DNA from: Centrapalus pauciflorus
Lineage: Eukaryota > Streptophyta > Magnoliopsida > Asterales > Asteraceae
DNA length: 64,000 nt
Direction: 5' to 3'
Assembly (NCBI GenBank): GCA_020465985.1
Contig: JAANYP010004869.1
Location: forward strand, 930,001 to 994,000
Made by a program: the position numbers and the translations under genes. Position 1 is the stretch's first letter; each line of letters starts with the position of its first letter. The notes beneath the pieces were generated by a model. The model saw nothing but the letters and a program-made list of their open reading frames with translations, had not been told where the DNA came from and ran no database searches. Positions 1 through 13,100 of the stretch are shown piece by piece.

Positions 1-547
1 TTCATTATTATTTTTTAAATGACTTAATATTAAACAAATCAAATTGATCCTTTTATTTTGTGTTTAAATTACCGGATCTACTTCCAGTATGTTAAATTTA
101 TCACTTTACTATTTATTGATTAATAACTACGGCTAATATATAATTTTGATTAAGACGAAAAATATTGAGAGACTTAAATAGTCGAAAAAAATTTGAAAAC
201 TTAATCATAAATATGTAATAATAAAAAATTGACTTTTTTTCATTGTTAACGTTATGCTTTAAATTATGAAAATAACACATAGTAACTCTTTGATTTATCA
301 TAATTTTTATTTATACATTGTATTTTTATCCATCCATTAGTTCATGTGAACTTATGTTGATAAATATCAATATAAAACAGGGCTATATTTTCAATTTACC
401 TCATTGGGCTATACTTATTATCTTTTGTTGACCAAGCATTTAGATTTAGTTTCATTTTCCAGCTCATTCATTTGGAAATGTACTCGGAGCAAAGGCATCA
501 ACAATTGTATGTAAAGCACTAACAACAAGTGCTATATATACCTTCAT
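1..547. other. AT-rich intergenic DNA, no gene seen
   Basis: I see no splice-compatible coding exon, RNA gene or clear transposon boundary in this stretch. Short open frames here are frequent stops and low-complexity A/T runs. Confidence 0.6.
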
Positions 548-830
548 GTTGGAAAAAACTCATTTGCATTTTCGTCCTTCCGTGGATTTTTTCTTCAGAA
601 AAGTTCTTAAGTTAATTTTTTTTTTTTTCTAATTAAGTGAAATTTGGCTATTAAAACTCGATTTTTCAGTTTTAAAACCCCGGTTTACTCATTATAACTG
701 GGCTCTAATAGTCAATTTCACAAAACTAGGAAAAAAAAATATTTTGAGAATTTTTTTTGGAAAAAAATAACATTGAGAGAAAACGCAAAAATCATGAAAA
801 CATGTTGGTTTTTTTCTCATAATAAACCCT
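548..830. repeat. Dispersed foldback-type repeat, copy 1
   Basis: This stretch carries the segments AAGTGAAATTTGG, TTTTTCAGTTTTAAAA and AACATGTTGGTTTTTTTCTCATAATAAACCCT. Close relatives of these occur in the same order at 31023-31286, inside intron 1 of the intact GH32 gene. The two stretches are therefore copies of one small non-autonomous element, probably MITE-like. The left terminus is poorly defined and no target duplication was found. Confidence 0.4.
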
Positions 831-1756
831 ATTGACAATACTAACAATAAATAAAGGGACCATACATGTGATCTTTAAAGGATAAAATCATCTTTTTCAA
901 TTTTATTTTGTAACACTCTTTGTCGATTTGTTGATCGACTCGGTGCCTCGAGTCCAAGTATCGGCTAGAGGGAACTGAGCGTATGTGATTGGTCTGTTCC
1001 TTCTATCTTGATGCCATTTTCGTCAGTGATCGGACTATAAAATGATTTTGAATATATAACTAGGTAGATGTTTGATATTAAGTTTTGAACCTGCTTTTTT
1101 ACTTATTGAGTTTTTATAACTTAGACTAGGAAAATGTGTTTGACAACTGGTGAGAGAAAAATCAATGTTTATTTGGTAGGATGAGGCGAGACAAAACTCA
1201 ATTTCAAATAAGTAGACAGTAAGAATGTAAGATGTTTTTTGTAAAAAAGTAAATAGGTATTCATGCAGTAACAACAAACAAACACCCCCAAGTATGATCT
1301 TCTACACAAAACATGCTTTGGAGCTAAAAAAATAACATATGACACCGGAAGTTTTGTTGTTAATTAAGGATGTTTGAATGTGAATAATATAAGATGTGTC
1401 AAACGAGACCCATAAAACCATATATGTATATATATATAGCAGGCAATATTCAACTATTTTTACTTTCACCAAAATGTAGTTAATATTGATTTATTCTAAT
1501 TAAACAATTAAATTAATTTAGTGAAATGAAAAGGCTATTAATTTCGGTATTTAAGAAAGTTTCATTCATGTGACTGAGTAATGAAATGGTCGTGGAACTA
1601 TGACTCATGTAGTCATTTTATTACAAACATGAGGAAGTGGTCGATGCACCAACTTTAAAATAAAATTTTGATCATATCACAACTTCAAAAAAAATTCATT
1701 CTTGTATTTCTATGTTCATTTTAATTATATTTTTAAGTAAAATAATATATAAACAT

Positions 1757-2024
1757 CAGGGTCGTTCCTATATATAGTTTTTAGGGCCCGGGGCAAAATC
1801 TTATAAAAGGAACCTCTAAACATGTATGTATATATAATAGTTAAAGGATTAAAAGAAACAATCATGTAAATATATATGTATATATCACAATCAAACAACT
1901 AGCAAAACAAGCAAACTACTAGTAATAGTCTAAGCATCTGAGTAAAAAAAAATTTTTTTGGGCCCCATTGGCTGTTGGGCCCTGGGCAGTAGCCCAGGTT
2001 GCACACCCCAATGGACCGGCCCTG
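1757..2024. mobile_element. hAT-type MITE (268 bp)
   Basis: The ends CAGGGTCGTTCC and GGACCGGCCCTG form an imperfect terminal inverted repeat. The element is flanked on both sides by the same 8-bp sequence, ATAAACAT (1749-1756 and 2025-2032), which is the target-site duplication length of the hAT superfamily. The interior has no open frame. Its right-hand GGGCCCTGGGCAGTAGCCCAGG motif recurs in diverged form at 36520-36589. Confidence 0.8.
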
Positions 2025-2649
2025 ATAAACATGAGGATTAATTAATAACAAAATATAATAATATATCTTCACATTTTTATGAACATTAAAAGATCAAATT
2101 GTCTATTACTTTTTAGGACATAAAGATTTTATTAGTTGAGCTAGGATACCATGGCTGATTACAAAACATGTCTTTTTTATGTTGAAATTAATTTCATATA
2201 ATACATTCCTAAAAATTTTTTATTGCGACCAGTTGATCACTAAGCACACATACTAAGAGTGTTGGGAGTACACACCATTCTTAATATCATCTTTCTCGTC
2301 ACATAGCGCCGCATCAGATTTTCTAACTCTATCCAACTAAATCTTTCTATTTCAAAAAATAATAATCTTTCTATTTCAATACCATTATTTTTTAAATGTA
2401 GAGAGAGATAGAGAGGGAGGAAAAGATAGAGTGAGGAGCCATGACGGGACGAGCAAGCCGGACGATATGGGATTACTAGGGACTGATGGGGCGGGATGGT
2501 GTGCCTGTCAGGGCTGGTGAGGTGGCAACCGGTGGGCACTCCTCAGGCTGTAATATTTTAGATGTCATTGTTTATGGTTATTAATAATGTACCAATTAAC
2601 ATTTATCGGTATATTGTCATTGTAATACAAACAGTGACACATTTTTATC

Positions 2650-3456
2650 CATAGGCGGACCTATGTTGAATGGAGGGGTAGCCCGTGCAACGGGTCCCCT
2701 TTCCAATAACCTTATTTCACAGTGTAAATTTTTTTGAAATTTTATATGTGCAACCGGTCAAAATTTAATTGTGCAACTTATGTTATTAAAGAAAACCTAA
2801 GTGTGCAACTTGATTTAAAAATTTTATTAATCCAATAAAACAAAAAAAAATTAAAAGTTGAATGCCTAAATAACTAATAAGTAATAAAAAATGAAACTCA
2901 ATAATCCCAAATTAAAACCAAAATCCAACCCATATTTTTATCCCAAATTAAAGTCCAACATATTCTATTTATTGGACCGGTTGTCTTTAGTTGAACAATT
3001 ACATTAGTTGAGTTTACTCTTTAATTGAAAGTTAATTTTGAAAGTTTATGTCTAATGTATTTAGTTAATTAATTTACTCTTTAATTGAATTATTGAAATT
3101 TAAGACTTGAAAATTTGTATTTAGTTAGTTTACTCTTTAATATTTAATTGTTTAATTTTTAATTGTAGGTTTTATAATATCTTTTGATGGATAAATTTCT
3201 CAAAAGAAAGTTATCAAAAAGTGGTAGTCACGAATGCCATATTGGAGATGTAAATGTTAACTTATACTTCTTATTAAATTGTGTTTTTATTCAGTATTTG
3301 TTAGTTTATTTATTATTTAAGATTATATGTTCTATTTTAAATTATAAATATTCATTTATTAACACGACCCGATCAAGATAATCACTTGAAAATTTGAAAC
3401 GTGAACGCAATAAAAAATTGTGCAATGGGCCCATTTGGTGGCTGGGTCCGCCACTG
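2650..3456. mobile_element. hAT deletion derivative with transposase N-terminal remnant
   Basis: The ends CATAGGCGGACC and GGTCCGCCACTG pair as a terminal inverted repeat. An 8-bp duplication, TTTTTATC, flanks the element (2642-2649 and 3457-3464). Inside, a plus-strand frame at 3184-3381 begins with MMDKFLKRKLSKSGS. This resembles the N-terminus of plant hAT transposases of the zinc-finger MYM/TTF type, which commonly start MxxFFKRK. The frame is then lost in AT-rich sequence. The element is probably a defective copy that kept only the start of its transposase. The family call for the peptide is from memory of such proteins and rests on few residues. Confidence 0.75.
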
Positions 3457-3965
3457 TTTTTATCATAATAATAATCTGATACCAACACAACATCCTTTTA
3501 TTATTATTTTATGATTGGTAGCTACATTTTTATGATGTAAAATCGTGTATTAATAATTAATATAATAATAGTCAAAACAATACTGATAAATGTTATTGTA
3601 AGTTATTATTATAATTAAAAAGGTGAAAATATTGCTATATATAGTCATAAACCATACGTATAAACAAAGTTGGTTGAATATTAAAAAGAATTACATGACT
3701 TTTTACAAGATAAACTAAAAGTTATAATACAAAATAAATCTAATAAGTGATTGTTTTGTTTGATATCGTTTTGTCATATAGGTAAGGTTGTGGCTAATAC
3801 TGCCAAATCAACCTTGACAAGTCAAATAGATGTAATTTATGCTTATTTAATAAATATTCCTATTAAAGATGTATGTAGTACTCGTACACATGATGTTTTG
3901 TTTATTAAAAAGATTTTATATTAGATCTAACTAATCATTATATGGTGACATATAGACAATTACTT

Positions 3966-4058
3966 CAGGTTCGGCCCTGAGGGCGTCAAAAAAGGATGAC
4001 CATCTAGGGTCTCAAATCTCATAGGACCCTAAATTTCACAGGCCTCAACTTAAATATG
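3966..4058. repeat. Fragment resembling a hAT end
   Basis: The segment around GGTTCGGCCCTGAGGGCG resembles the GC-rich ends of the 1757-2024 element. No partner end or target duplication was found, so it is at most a solo remnant. Confidence 0.25.
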
Positions 4059-4109
4059 AAAAACAATTGATTTTCTTTTGTTTAAGGGCAGAAACAAATC
4101 AAAGAGTAT

Positions 4110-4420
4110 CACTAGTACAAAAACAACCTTTTACCCCGGTTCTTTTTTATAAATCCGAACTTAGCTTAATGAGAAGTTAAGGACATTATATTCGGAGTCT
4201 TCAAAGTCAAACCTCTATAGCATCCAACTTCGGGTTGAAGACTGACCTTTGGATGAGAATTCAAATCAGTTAACTATTTGGGTCAACCGTGAACTTCTGA
4301 TTATATAGCATACGAACTTCGGATTGGGGCTGAACTTTGATCCAGTTGGACATCAGACACATGAATTGTTATTAGAAGTTATTAAATTAATTAAACACTG
4401 ATTTGGTAACATAAACTGAT
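4110..4420. mobile_element. CACTA-type left terminus, remnant
   Basis: The stretch opens with CACTAGTACAAAAACAACC and continues into CCCCGGTTC, as in many plant CACTA (En/Spm) ends. Several short subterminal motifs with the core CTTCGG or TTCGG follow (for example near 4192, 4230 and 4317), as expected for transposase-binding repeats. I found no matching right terminus downstream. Confidence 0.4.
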
Positions 4421-5988
4421 ATATCATGTCTATCTCGATTTTATTTAACCCACATTGATACAAAGAAAAGCGGTTAAAGTCTGGTACGAAAAAACAAAGT
4501 GAACGAGATCAAAGTAAAGTTTAAGAAGTACAAACCAGTATTGTGACCTTGAGGCCATTCCAGAGCATCATTGTTAAATAATCAATGTGAGTAATAGAAA
4601 AATATTCATGCATTTGTTGTCATTGCATTTATGTACTTTTATACATGATGGTTTTTTCCTGCTGTGCATAATATATCATTGGTACTCTTGTATGATTTAT
4701 TGTTACTTGATGCACATTCATATTTGATGTGTTATAAACATGTAGACTACGTTCATTTGCAAGTGCATTTTTTGTTAACATATTTGGGCATGATGATATA
4801 CTCATACTCCGATATGACCTGGGTTGAGATTTGAAAGATGATAACCGTCGAATACTGATCATCCCGTACACCATTCCATCCAGGTTGTGCATCTTCGATC
4901 GCTATTATTTGAACAACCACATAAAACTTATGTCTTCGGACCGTGCTCTCTGCAGAATAAACCACTCATAATGGGATCTGTGTTTTTCGCACGATGAACT
5001 GATTGAGATCCATGCCTTCTACACAAAGGAGCAATAATTGATCATACATAGATACATGTTTACATGACTCATTTGTTAAACATGTAATCTATTATAATAC
5101 TAAGCGTAAAGTTTACCTCGTTGTTAATACCAATTTACATGCAAAAGGTTGGACTGTTGTTGAGTCTTTAACTTGGACTAGTATTACAAGATTCTCGGGG
5201 GACTCCTATGTTTAATAATGATGGTTGTACATTGCGTTGGGAAATCAATGTGATGTAATAAATCTTGTTTCGAGATAAGATAGTTTGTACCATGTCCTTG
5301 TAGACTTTAATTGATATTTTACTTTAAAGTATTACTCATGTATTTACACTTATTTATGTTTGGATCTTAGTTAATGTTTTTAATAGAGATTTGTAATTAA
5401 TCATGGGTGATTGTCTCACAAATGTATGGAAGAATGTTTCACATATAAAAAAATTGACCGACCAAACAAGTAAAAAATGAATGACTAAAGCAGTGAATTT
5501 GTACGGTTGAAAAGAAATTGAATGGTTAAATTGAAAAAATTATGAAAAGTTTGAATGATTTTTTCGATAATAACCTAAAATAGATTCTTTTTGCTTATAA
5601 ATATGGTAGAATATCTTTGTTATATATAAAAAGGAATTATATGTAGCAAAATTTAGAAGCAAGGCATTATAATAGAATCAGAGAAATATGAGGTAAGAAA
5701 TAAAGGGAATCTAATAATGAATCTTTTAAGCGCATTATGAAAATAATAATGATGGCAAAAGGCAAAGCAAAATGGATCCAAGTTCCTTAATGGGGTGGTT
5801 TGGTGCACAATCTCTCTTCACTTGGTCTACATCACCCATAAAGACAACCCCCCTTTTTAATTCCCTATTATTCCTTTCTTTATTAATTCTTTTATTTAAT
5901 AACTTATTATTTATTATTTATACATATGAAAGGACTCAACTGCCATCTTTGGGTATCGTACGATGTTTTACAAACTGATTGTGGTTGG
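4421..5988. other. Intergenic DNA, no supportable gene
   Basis: Two overlapping minus frames (4629-4892 and 4753-4965) are open for 70-87 codons. They have no recognisable domain and may be transposon-derived. The frame at 5772-5978 is hydrophobic low complexity downstream of an AT-rich tract. None is supported by splice structure. Confidence 0.4.
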
Positions 5989-5989
5989 T

Positions 5990-6350
5990 TTATGATGATG
6001 TGGACCAATGAATCGAGAAATAATTAACATGAGGTAATCACATGAGTCTGCCAGGTCAGAAAGATCGCAAGGAGATCACGACGGAAAGGTCAGTTAGAAA
6101 GATTGACAGGTGTCTCACTCTTATTGGTTATACTGATGATGACATAACTAAATGAGAAATTATAAATAGAGGTACTCACCTCCCTCACAAGATATGCACT
6201 CCTTAAACTATTCTGCAATTATGATATACCCTTAATTTGAAAACTAATATCTGATTTAGGTATCGGAGTGATGTCGCAAACCATCATTGGTTCATCATTC
6301 ACCTAGTGTTTAATCTGTTTTGCAGGATCGCATCTCAACAATTTAAAAAG
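5990..6350 (+). repeat. Candidate solo LTR of a Ty3/Gypsy-like element
   Basis: The stretch has a promoter-like TATAAATAGAGG at about 6161, followed by CACC, CTCACAAG and the phrase ATCGGAGTGATGTCGCAAACCATC. It ends in TTTTGCAGGATCGCATC. I recognise this order from LTRs of Tat-like Ty3/Gypsy elements in dicots. No second LTR, primer-binding site or internal domain is present, so it would be a solo LTR or a fragment. Exact termini and a 5-bp duplication were not established. Confidence 0.35.
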
Positions 6351-7354
6351 CTAAGTAAAAACACACACATATCAGTAAAACATTCAACTACCAATTACAT
6401 GTTTCAGTTTATTTTTGCTAAACAAACCCTAAGGGAGTGAAAACATATGATAAATCATAATATAGATCCAACCATGTATTTTGAATAGGTTTATTAAAAT
6501 CTTTTTGATCTACTTTTGTAAAATAAATTTGTATTTATACTGTCTTTATAATTGTGGGAGAAATAATATGCATACCACTGAAACATATATATTTTTGTTT
6601 GGTTTGCACCACTAAAATTAAAAATAAAAAACATCATGATGAATTTGGTTATGTGTCATATGTTTGGTAAGATTCCCTTAAATGAATATTATGCTAAAAA
6701 CCAAAAGCACCTCAATTAAATAACCAAAATCATAGATAGCACCATAAGGAGGAACCTATGGCCATGGATGACTTCACCTCCACATTAACAAATATGGAAA
6801 ACACTAAAACATTCATTTATTTATTTTTTTAATATAATTGCTATGGTGTTAAAGTAATCATAGTTGTTTTTCTATAAGACTAAGAATAATACTTTTCTTA
6901 TAATAAAATAAAGTTACAAATAAATACATCATCATCGTATAAACTTTCTTATGAAAACGTGAAATATTTTACATATGAAAAACCAATTATAATATAAGAA
7001 AATATTAAAGAAAACGTCACATCAAAAGATGCACATCATATCATGAGAGGAATGTGGTACAAATAGAATTTCTCTAAATTTACTTAGAACATCTGTGCTA
7101 GTTAGACTTTATCACAGTTTTTAAAAGTGACACATCATAAAATATTATTCGTATAATTAATCTATATTTCTTATTACTTAATTTTAAAAGCCATAAGTAA
7201 AATTATAACATTTTTATGATATAGAATCTTAATCTAAACATAAAGAAATAATAATACTAATTAAATATATAATTGATAGGACTTCAAGTCATTAAAAAAA
7301 AAGAAATAAATCAGTTGGATCCACTTAAAACTTAAATTGTTTATAAACTTAAAA
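6351..7354. other. AT-rich intergenic DNA, no gene seen
   Basis: No coding or structured signal beyond A/T runs was found. Confidence 0.5.
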
Positions 7355-7855
7355 GGGTTAAAGTCGTACAAATGCAATATACTTTTCTCAATTTACTTAA
7401 ATGACTAATTAACTTTTTACTTTGACCGGATGATAGTTGTACTCCAAAATAACTTGTCGATATGGTACGTGTAACCAGTAACTATGTTGATATGACAGTT
7501 TTTACTGATTTAAATGACAACGTGACAGGTTTTTAATGACATGATGGTTACGTGAATTTACCATATCAACATAGTTACTGGTCACATGTACCATATCGAC
7601 AAGTTATTTTGGAGTACAACGTAAATTTACGTGGATTTTGATCTATATAAATAATTTAGAAAATCCACATAAGCATATAGATCATTTTCATACCTTTAAA
7701 AACACAAATTTAATATCATTACCGGTAGAACCGGTAATCAAAAGTATCATCTCAACAATAAATTGTAAGTACAAATACCAATAAGATAAAAAATGACTAC
7801 ATTAGTCATTTAAGTAATTTCAGTAAAGTAACATACATTTGTATGACTTTAATCC
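7355..7855. mobile_element. MULE-type foldback element with nested inverted repeats
   Basis: The outer arms (GGGTTAAAGTCGTACAAATG and, inverted, GGATTAAAGTCATACAAATG) define the termini. They are flanked by a 9-bp duplication, AAACTTAAA (7345-7353 and 7856-7864), the length typical of Mutator-like elements. A second, nearly perfect inverted repeat of about 56 bp lies inside (about 7440-7497 against 7559-7617). It starts GTACTCCAAAATAACTTGTC, and its arms flank a spacer of about 60 bp. There is no open frame, so the element is non-autonomous. Confidence 0.7.
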
Positions 7856-7864
7856 AAACTTAAA

Positions 7865-9990
7865 TGAATTTATTTATAAACTCAAGCAATGTAATGTAAT
7901 AATGATTTATATTATACCATTGAAAATTATATATTATTTGAAACTATCAAAAGGTGATGTGACATATGTGTGTTTAATAAAATATTTTCAAAGCAAATTC
8001 TATGCGTACACTTATTTAGCTAATCATTACATAATAAAAAACAAGTATGGATCTCATATAATTAAACAAAAAAAAAAAAATAGTTTTATAGGTTGTATAC
8101 TTGTATGTAAGGTGGTCTAAACCTTTCGGAAATAAATGAATCTAAAAAATGCGTTTAGATCCATTGTTTTTAGATTTTTTTTAAATTTATAAACTAACTA
8201 TTAAAAACTTCATTTTGATGATTTCAGAGTACGTTTTGGTTTTCAAATAGAAAGGTAGAGTTTTGTGGAGAAAGTGTTTGCGTTTTGGTTTTGAACATAT
8301 TTTTTAAAATAGTATAGTAGAATGAATATTTATCAAAACGTTTTTTTAATAATTTTTTTTAAATGTTTCAGTTTTTTTTTTTTTTTTTTTTAACTTTTAA
8401 TGTTTTTTAAAATAATTTTTATATTATTTAAAGGTATTTTTGCTATTAACTTTCACCAAATTTTTTATAATCACATTTCATCATCATCATCATCATTTTT
8501 GATTGAATCTCTACAAATATTATAGATTGTAAATACAATTCATTCTAAACGATAATACTAGTCATATTAAATTAAAACCAACATCACACATACATTTTTT
8601 TAATACAAACCCAACAATGAAAAGAATAAGAAAAAAAAAACATTTCAATTAACTTGAGTCAATAACGAATCTCTATCTAAAAAAAAGAAACAAATAAGGA
8701 ATAATATCTTGTCAATTTACCAAATAATAATATATTCAATGTGTCTTTATTTACCGTGGTTTAGATAGATATTTTTTCTGTTGTGACCACTTTGCCTAAA
8801 ATTCCACAACGATTGCCATTTTTTCTTACTTTAATGTTCATTTCATTTCGTAGTTTGTTGAACGAGAACGACCTCTTTTATTCCATAAGAGCTCCAAATT
8901 TGGAAGCAATTTCCAGTAAAATTTTCTCATTTTTTTCTTTTTTCTTCACCAAAAATACCTCCTCTTGTATATATTTTTAAAACTCTACCCATTTGGTAAC
9001 TAATTTTTTAAACACCATATTTTAGTCAAAAACTTGTTTTTAATGAAGATTAAATAAAAAAAACCCTGTAATCTAAACACTTGAAAGAAGTCGGTCTCCC
9101 CTCTAACCTGACACCATTCGACCGAACCAAACAACCCACATGTGTTCTTCGATTTTGATCCATCTTCGGTGACATCTAGCATCATGGTCTTTCGGTGCAT
9201 CGTGTGTAGACTAATCTATGGCCGTTCTTCGCATGTTTTCATATACATTCGGCATTGTTTGGTACATTTATAAACCCCTTTTGTTTACATGAGGTGATCC
9301 GGAATGGTTTAAACCTTAATGGTTTAAACCTTTTAAATCGATTCCATTGCATAAAAGTTTTATGAAAACCCAATTTAAACCCTTCAAAATTTATTCCAAA
9401 ATACAATACACAATGTTTATAATTTCTTTATTAAAAAAATAGACTTGCACAAGAAAAAACACTGCCAGTATCAAGTTTAAAAGAATAAAATAAATGTTGT
9501 AAATTCTAAGTTATTTGATTACAGATTTAATTATATCGAAATATTCTTGTTTTATAAAGAATCTTTTGATTACAGATTTAAATGTTAAGCTTTATTAGTT
9601 TCATTTGGAATAACGATATAGATAGCTAAACCATATAAACATATGCCAAAACAATAATTTTCTTAATTTTGTGTGTTTTCTAAAAAAGAAAAAGATTGAG
9701 AACACAAATTTTCTTCTCCTATATCTGTCCAATTCCCAGTTTTCATCATTTCCTCTCCTAAAATATTTAAAGAAAAAAAGAAGTTCGAGAAATATAAATC
9801 AATGATTGAACATGTAATGTAAATGGATTATATACCGATCCAACTACAATCAACCCAACCCAATCATTGATTCTTTAGACAAACCATGGTTATACAAACT
9901 CTTTCTCCTTCGAAAAAGGAAAACAAAACAACCCAGTTTAATGGTAAATTTCATGATCACCATTGAAATTATTGCAGCCTTGCTAAAATT
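7865..9990. other. Intergenic DNA with a dispersed repeat fragment
   Basis: No gene is supported. Around 8148-8180 the segment GCGTTTAGATCCATTGTTTTT matches a motif in the repeat within CCT2 intron 9 (about 38120-38140), so a related MITE fragment is likely from about 8140 to 8460. A T-rich homopolymer tract sits at about 8370-8390. Confidence 0.35.
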
Positions 9991-10195
9991 TTAAACAGAC
10001 CAACCAACAAAGTTGTAAAGACGAAGTTGTTGCGGCACGTTTATTCATCCGTTAACAAAAATCTCCGACTGTTTCATCAAAATGGTATGATTTTGCCTAC
10101 TGTGCATGTGTATTCTTTCGGTATGATCCTACGCTACTCTGCCCTACAGCTTTGTTCTTTTGTTATCAAATTACTACCAAAACATTGGGGGCCTG

Positions 10196-13100
10196 CTATG
10201 ATCCGCTCCAGTCCATGAACTTCTTCACCTCATCATACAAAACCAAGATCGCTGCAGCCCCTGTACTCCTAAACATGTTTGAAAGGGCCCCACGATAGAA
10301 TGACCTGAACCCCTCTGTCGTGTAGATTGTTTTCCAGCAATCCAACGTGCTTTTGTACATGGGCCGTTCTATCCCCGACTGCATCATCATCCGTCTCCTC
10401 ACAGTATCCATTGGATATGATACGAGCCCTGCTGAAGTTGTCACAGCTTGAGCTACAATCCAGCGTTTCCATAATGCCACCTCAGATGGAGCGTCTTTCG
10501 ACATTCTTTCTTTTAATGTGTCAAACCCACCAAAGTAGAGCCCCCGGTGAACTACCATTCCCTGGAGGGATGCAGGGAGCCCTTTGTAGACCCCACGGAT
10601 CCCATCTTTGGCCCAGACTGTATAAAGGAAGTGACGAATGCCTTTAAATTGACGGGAGTCCATTCTTCCAAGATCAGCAGCAAGCCGAGTGTGTGCGATA
10701 TCCAGAGGGTAGATGATGACTAATGTTGTGCATCCAGCTGCAGCGCCGGCAATGAAGTTGGCAGATGGACCAGATAAAAAAGTCGATTGTTGGGAGTTGC
10801 CACTGCGCAGGATGTTTCTGTAAAGATCCTGTGGAATACAGAGTTCGTATCCATTAACCGATATGAAAAAAGACAAATAATATGATGCTGCACAGTTGAT
10901 TACTAATCGTTTTACCTCAACTGGAACTAAAACACACAAATAAGTAAAGATAAGCTTTTGCGCTCCAGAAGGCCGAAGGGCATGACAGAAAGATGCTAAT
11001 ATACAGAATTAAAGATTCTGCCGATGAGTTTCCCCCAAAACTCACAGGAAATCTGATTACGTGTTACTCGAGTTAAATGCAACAAGATTGAGTGCAGAAT
11101 TAAGAGGTGGTTTAACCTTTGAACGAGCCTCTTAATGATTCCGTAAGAAGCAAACAAACAACCACTAAATCATCTACCTCTTCTAGCTTCCATCAAGTTC
11201 AAGCCTAAGGTTCAAGCACACCTGTTAGCTTCCATAATTTCCTTTTATATATGTAAGCCAGCTTATAAGACAGATCAAGTTCAAGCCTAAGGTTCAAGCA
11301 CACCTGTTAGCTTCATCATCAAGATACGGCACGCGTGGGAGAGTGTTGTATGACCTATTATGGTATTATATCATTTAATTAGTTTCTACCCTTGCTTTTC
11401 TGACATTCACCATACGTGTGTACTTAGTTTATGGATGTCCTATTATAGTTTTATAGTATGTTTTTAAACCAAATTCAAATAAGATAAATACTCATTTAGC
11501 AATAAGAATTGAACATTTTTTACTCAGACTCTTGGCTTCCTCTTTTCGCAGTTTACCTCTTCTCCTCTCTTTAGATTTAAAATGGCTAGGATCACTACAA
11601 CCTTCTATCTCTATGTAAAGAAGACACAAACTACACCACCTGCTCGCCAACAACCCTGCATGCACGAAGTTCAATGTATTCTAGTTGCTATTTGCATCGC
11701 TAATTCACTATCATTATCATCTGTGATAGTATCTCTAAAAAACAATGGACTTACTTTGGTTGGGCACAAGCAGAGTAATGGGTCAAAAACCCTAGTACTT
11801 CCAATGTACGCTTTTAGCTACATGCCTACATGTATTCCCCTTTTCCATCATAATAGCTATCATCAGTTTTGTTTTGATGTTTTCAGTTCTAATCCTTATA
11901 CCCCCTTAGATATATGGACGGGAAAGTGTATGTTTAGTTAAGATCCGAAACTTGCCGACTTGTGACATTGTAAAAGGGTAGCATATTAGTAGATAGAACC
12001 CATGATGCCAGTCTCAAAGGAATACATCTAGGGCCATTTTAGTGACCATCTACTCATTAAGCAGCCCCCATTACTGATCTCATCAGTCAGGGTCGCCTAG
12101 GAGTTAAGCGACTCTCACCACTTTAATTAGCAACTAATATTTAAATTCTGCGTACTTCATAGAAATTTTTAGTTTTCTACAATCTTTTCTAACGCTGTGT
12201 GATAAAGGGGTAAATGAGAAGAAACAGAATGGGAAGGATGGAGATAAAGGAAATACTGATTTTGGTGTGTTCTTTAAATTTTTTTTGGAGTGGAAATGAC
12301 TGCAATGGAAGGAAAAGAGGGCAATTTTCAATCAGCCCAATATTGGGAAGATTGAAGGAAATAGGCGTGAGCCTTCCCTGGTGTGTTCTTCCTGATATAT
12401 TCCTCACTTTCCCATTCTATTCCCATCCTTTCCCTCATTTTTCATCTCTTTCCATTCCTTTAATGAAGATTATATGGAACATAGCGTAAGTGATTGCATC
12501 AATGAAACTAGACATTAGAAAGAGATCACCAAAAAACAAACTATCCAAAGTTCTTTTTATTATACTTTTACATAACCTAAAGATACTTGTACTCTTATGT
12601 AAATAATTGGACCGTTTATGCTTCCACTTGATCCCTGCTCAGGTGATCTTGTGCTGAAATAATAATTCTAAAGATAATAGTAGAAATTTCAATAGTTATC
12701 TCCCCCTGAAATGATATATCGGCATAGATACCATCCCAACATAATACATAAGCGGTATGTGATCTTTTAGAAGTTGACGCACATGATATAATGATTATTA
12801 ACCCTATGGTTTAACCTACCAAAAGCAACGATTTGGATAAGGTTTTAAAAAAGAAAAAAAAACCATGGATATGCATCTTACTGGTGAAACTTATGGGGAT
12901 TGTCAATTATCAATGATAAGTAGAAGTCAACGAATGTTCCCAAAGTGTTCACCAATAATATTTCTCTTGACTAGCTGCGTCAAAGGGTAGTACGTCAAGC
13001 TCATTTATATGCATGAAACATTCCAAAATCTACAGAAAAACAACTCGCAAGTCGTGGTTTTCAATCAATCACTACATCTCCTAAAACCTTAACGACACAC

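Noticed and set aside
5772..5978. 68-residue hydrophobic protein
   Set aside because: Composition reflects a T-rich tract; no splice sites, no family and no conserved motif.
10327..10647. 106-codon plus-strand frame
   Set aside because: Antisense to exon 2 of the ADP/ATP carrier.
10829..10939. N-terminal extension of the carrier exon 2 frame
   Set aside because: It is intron read-through. The acceptor CAG at 10831-10829 and continuity LNFSLK/DLYRNIL fix the exon start.
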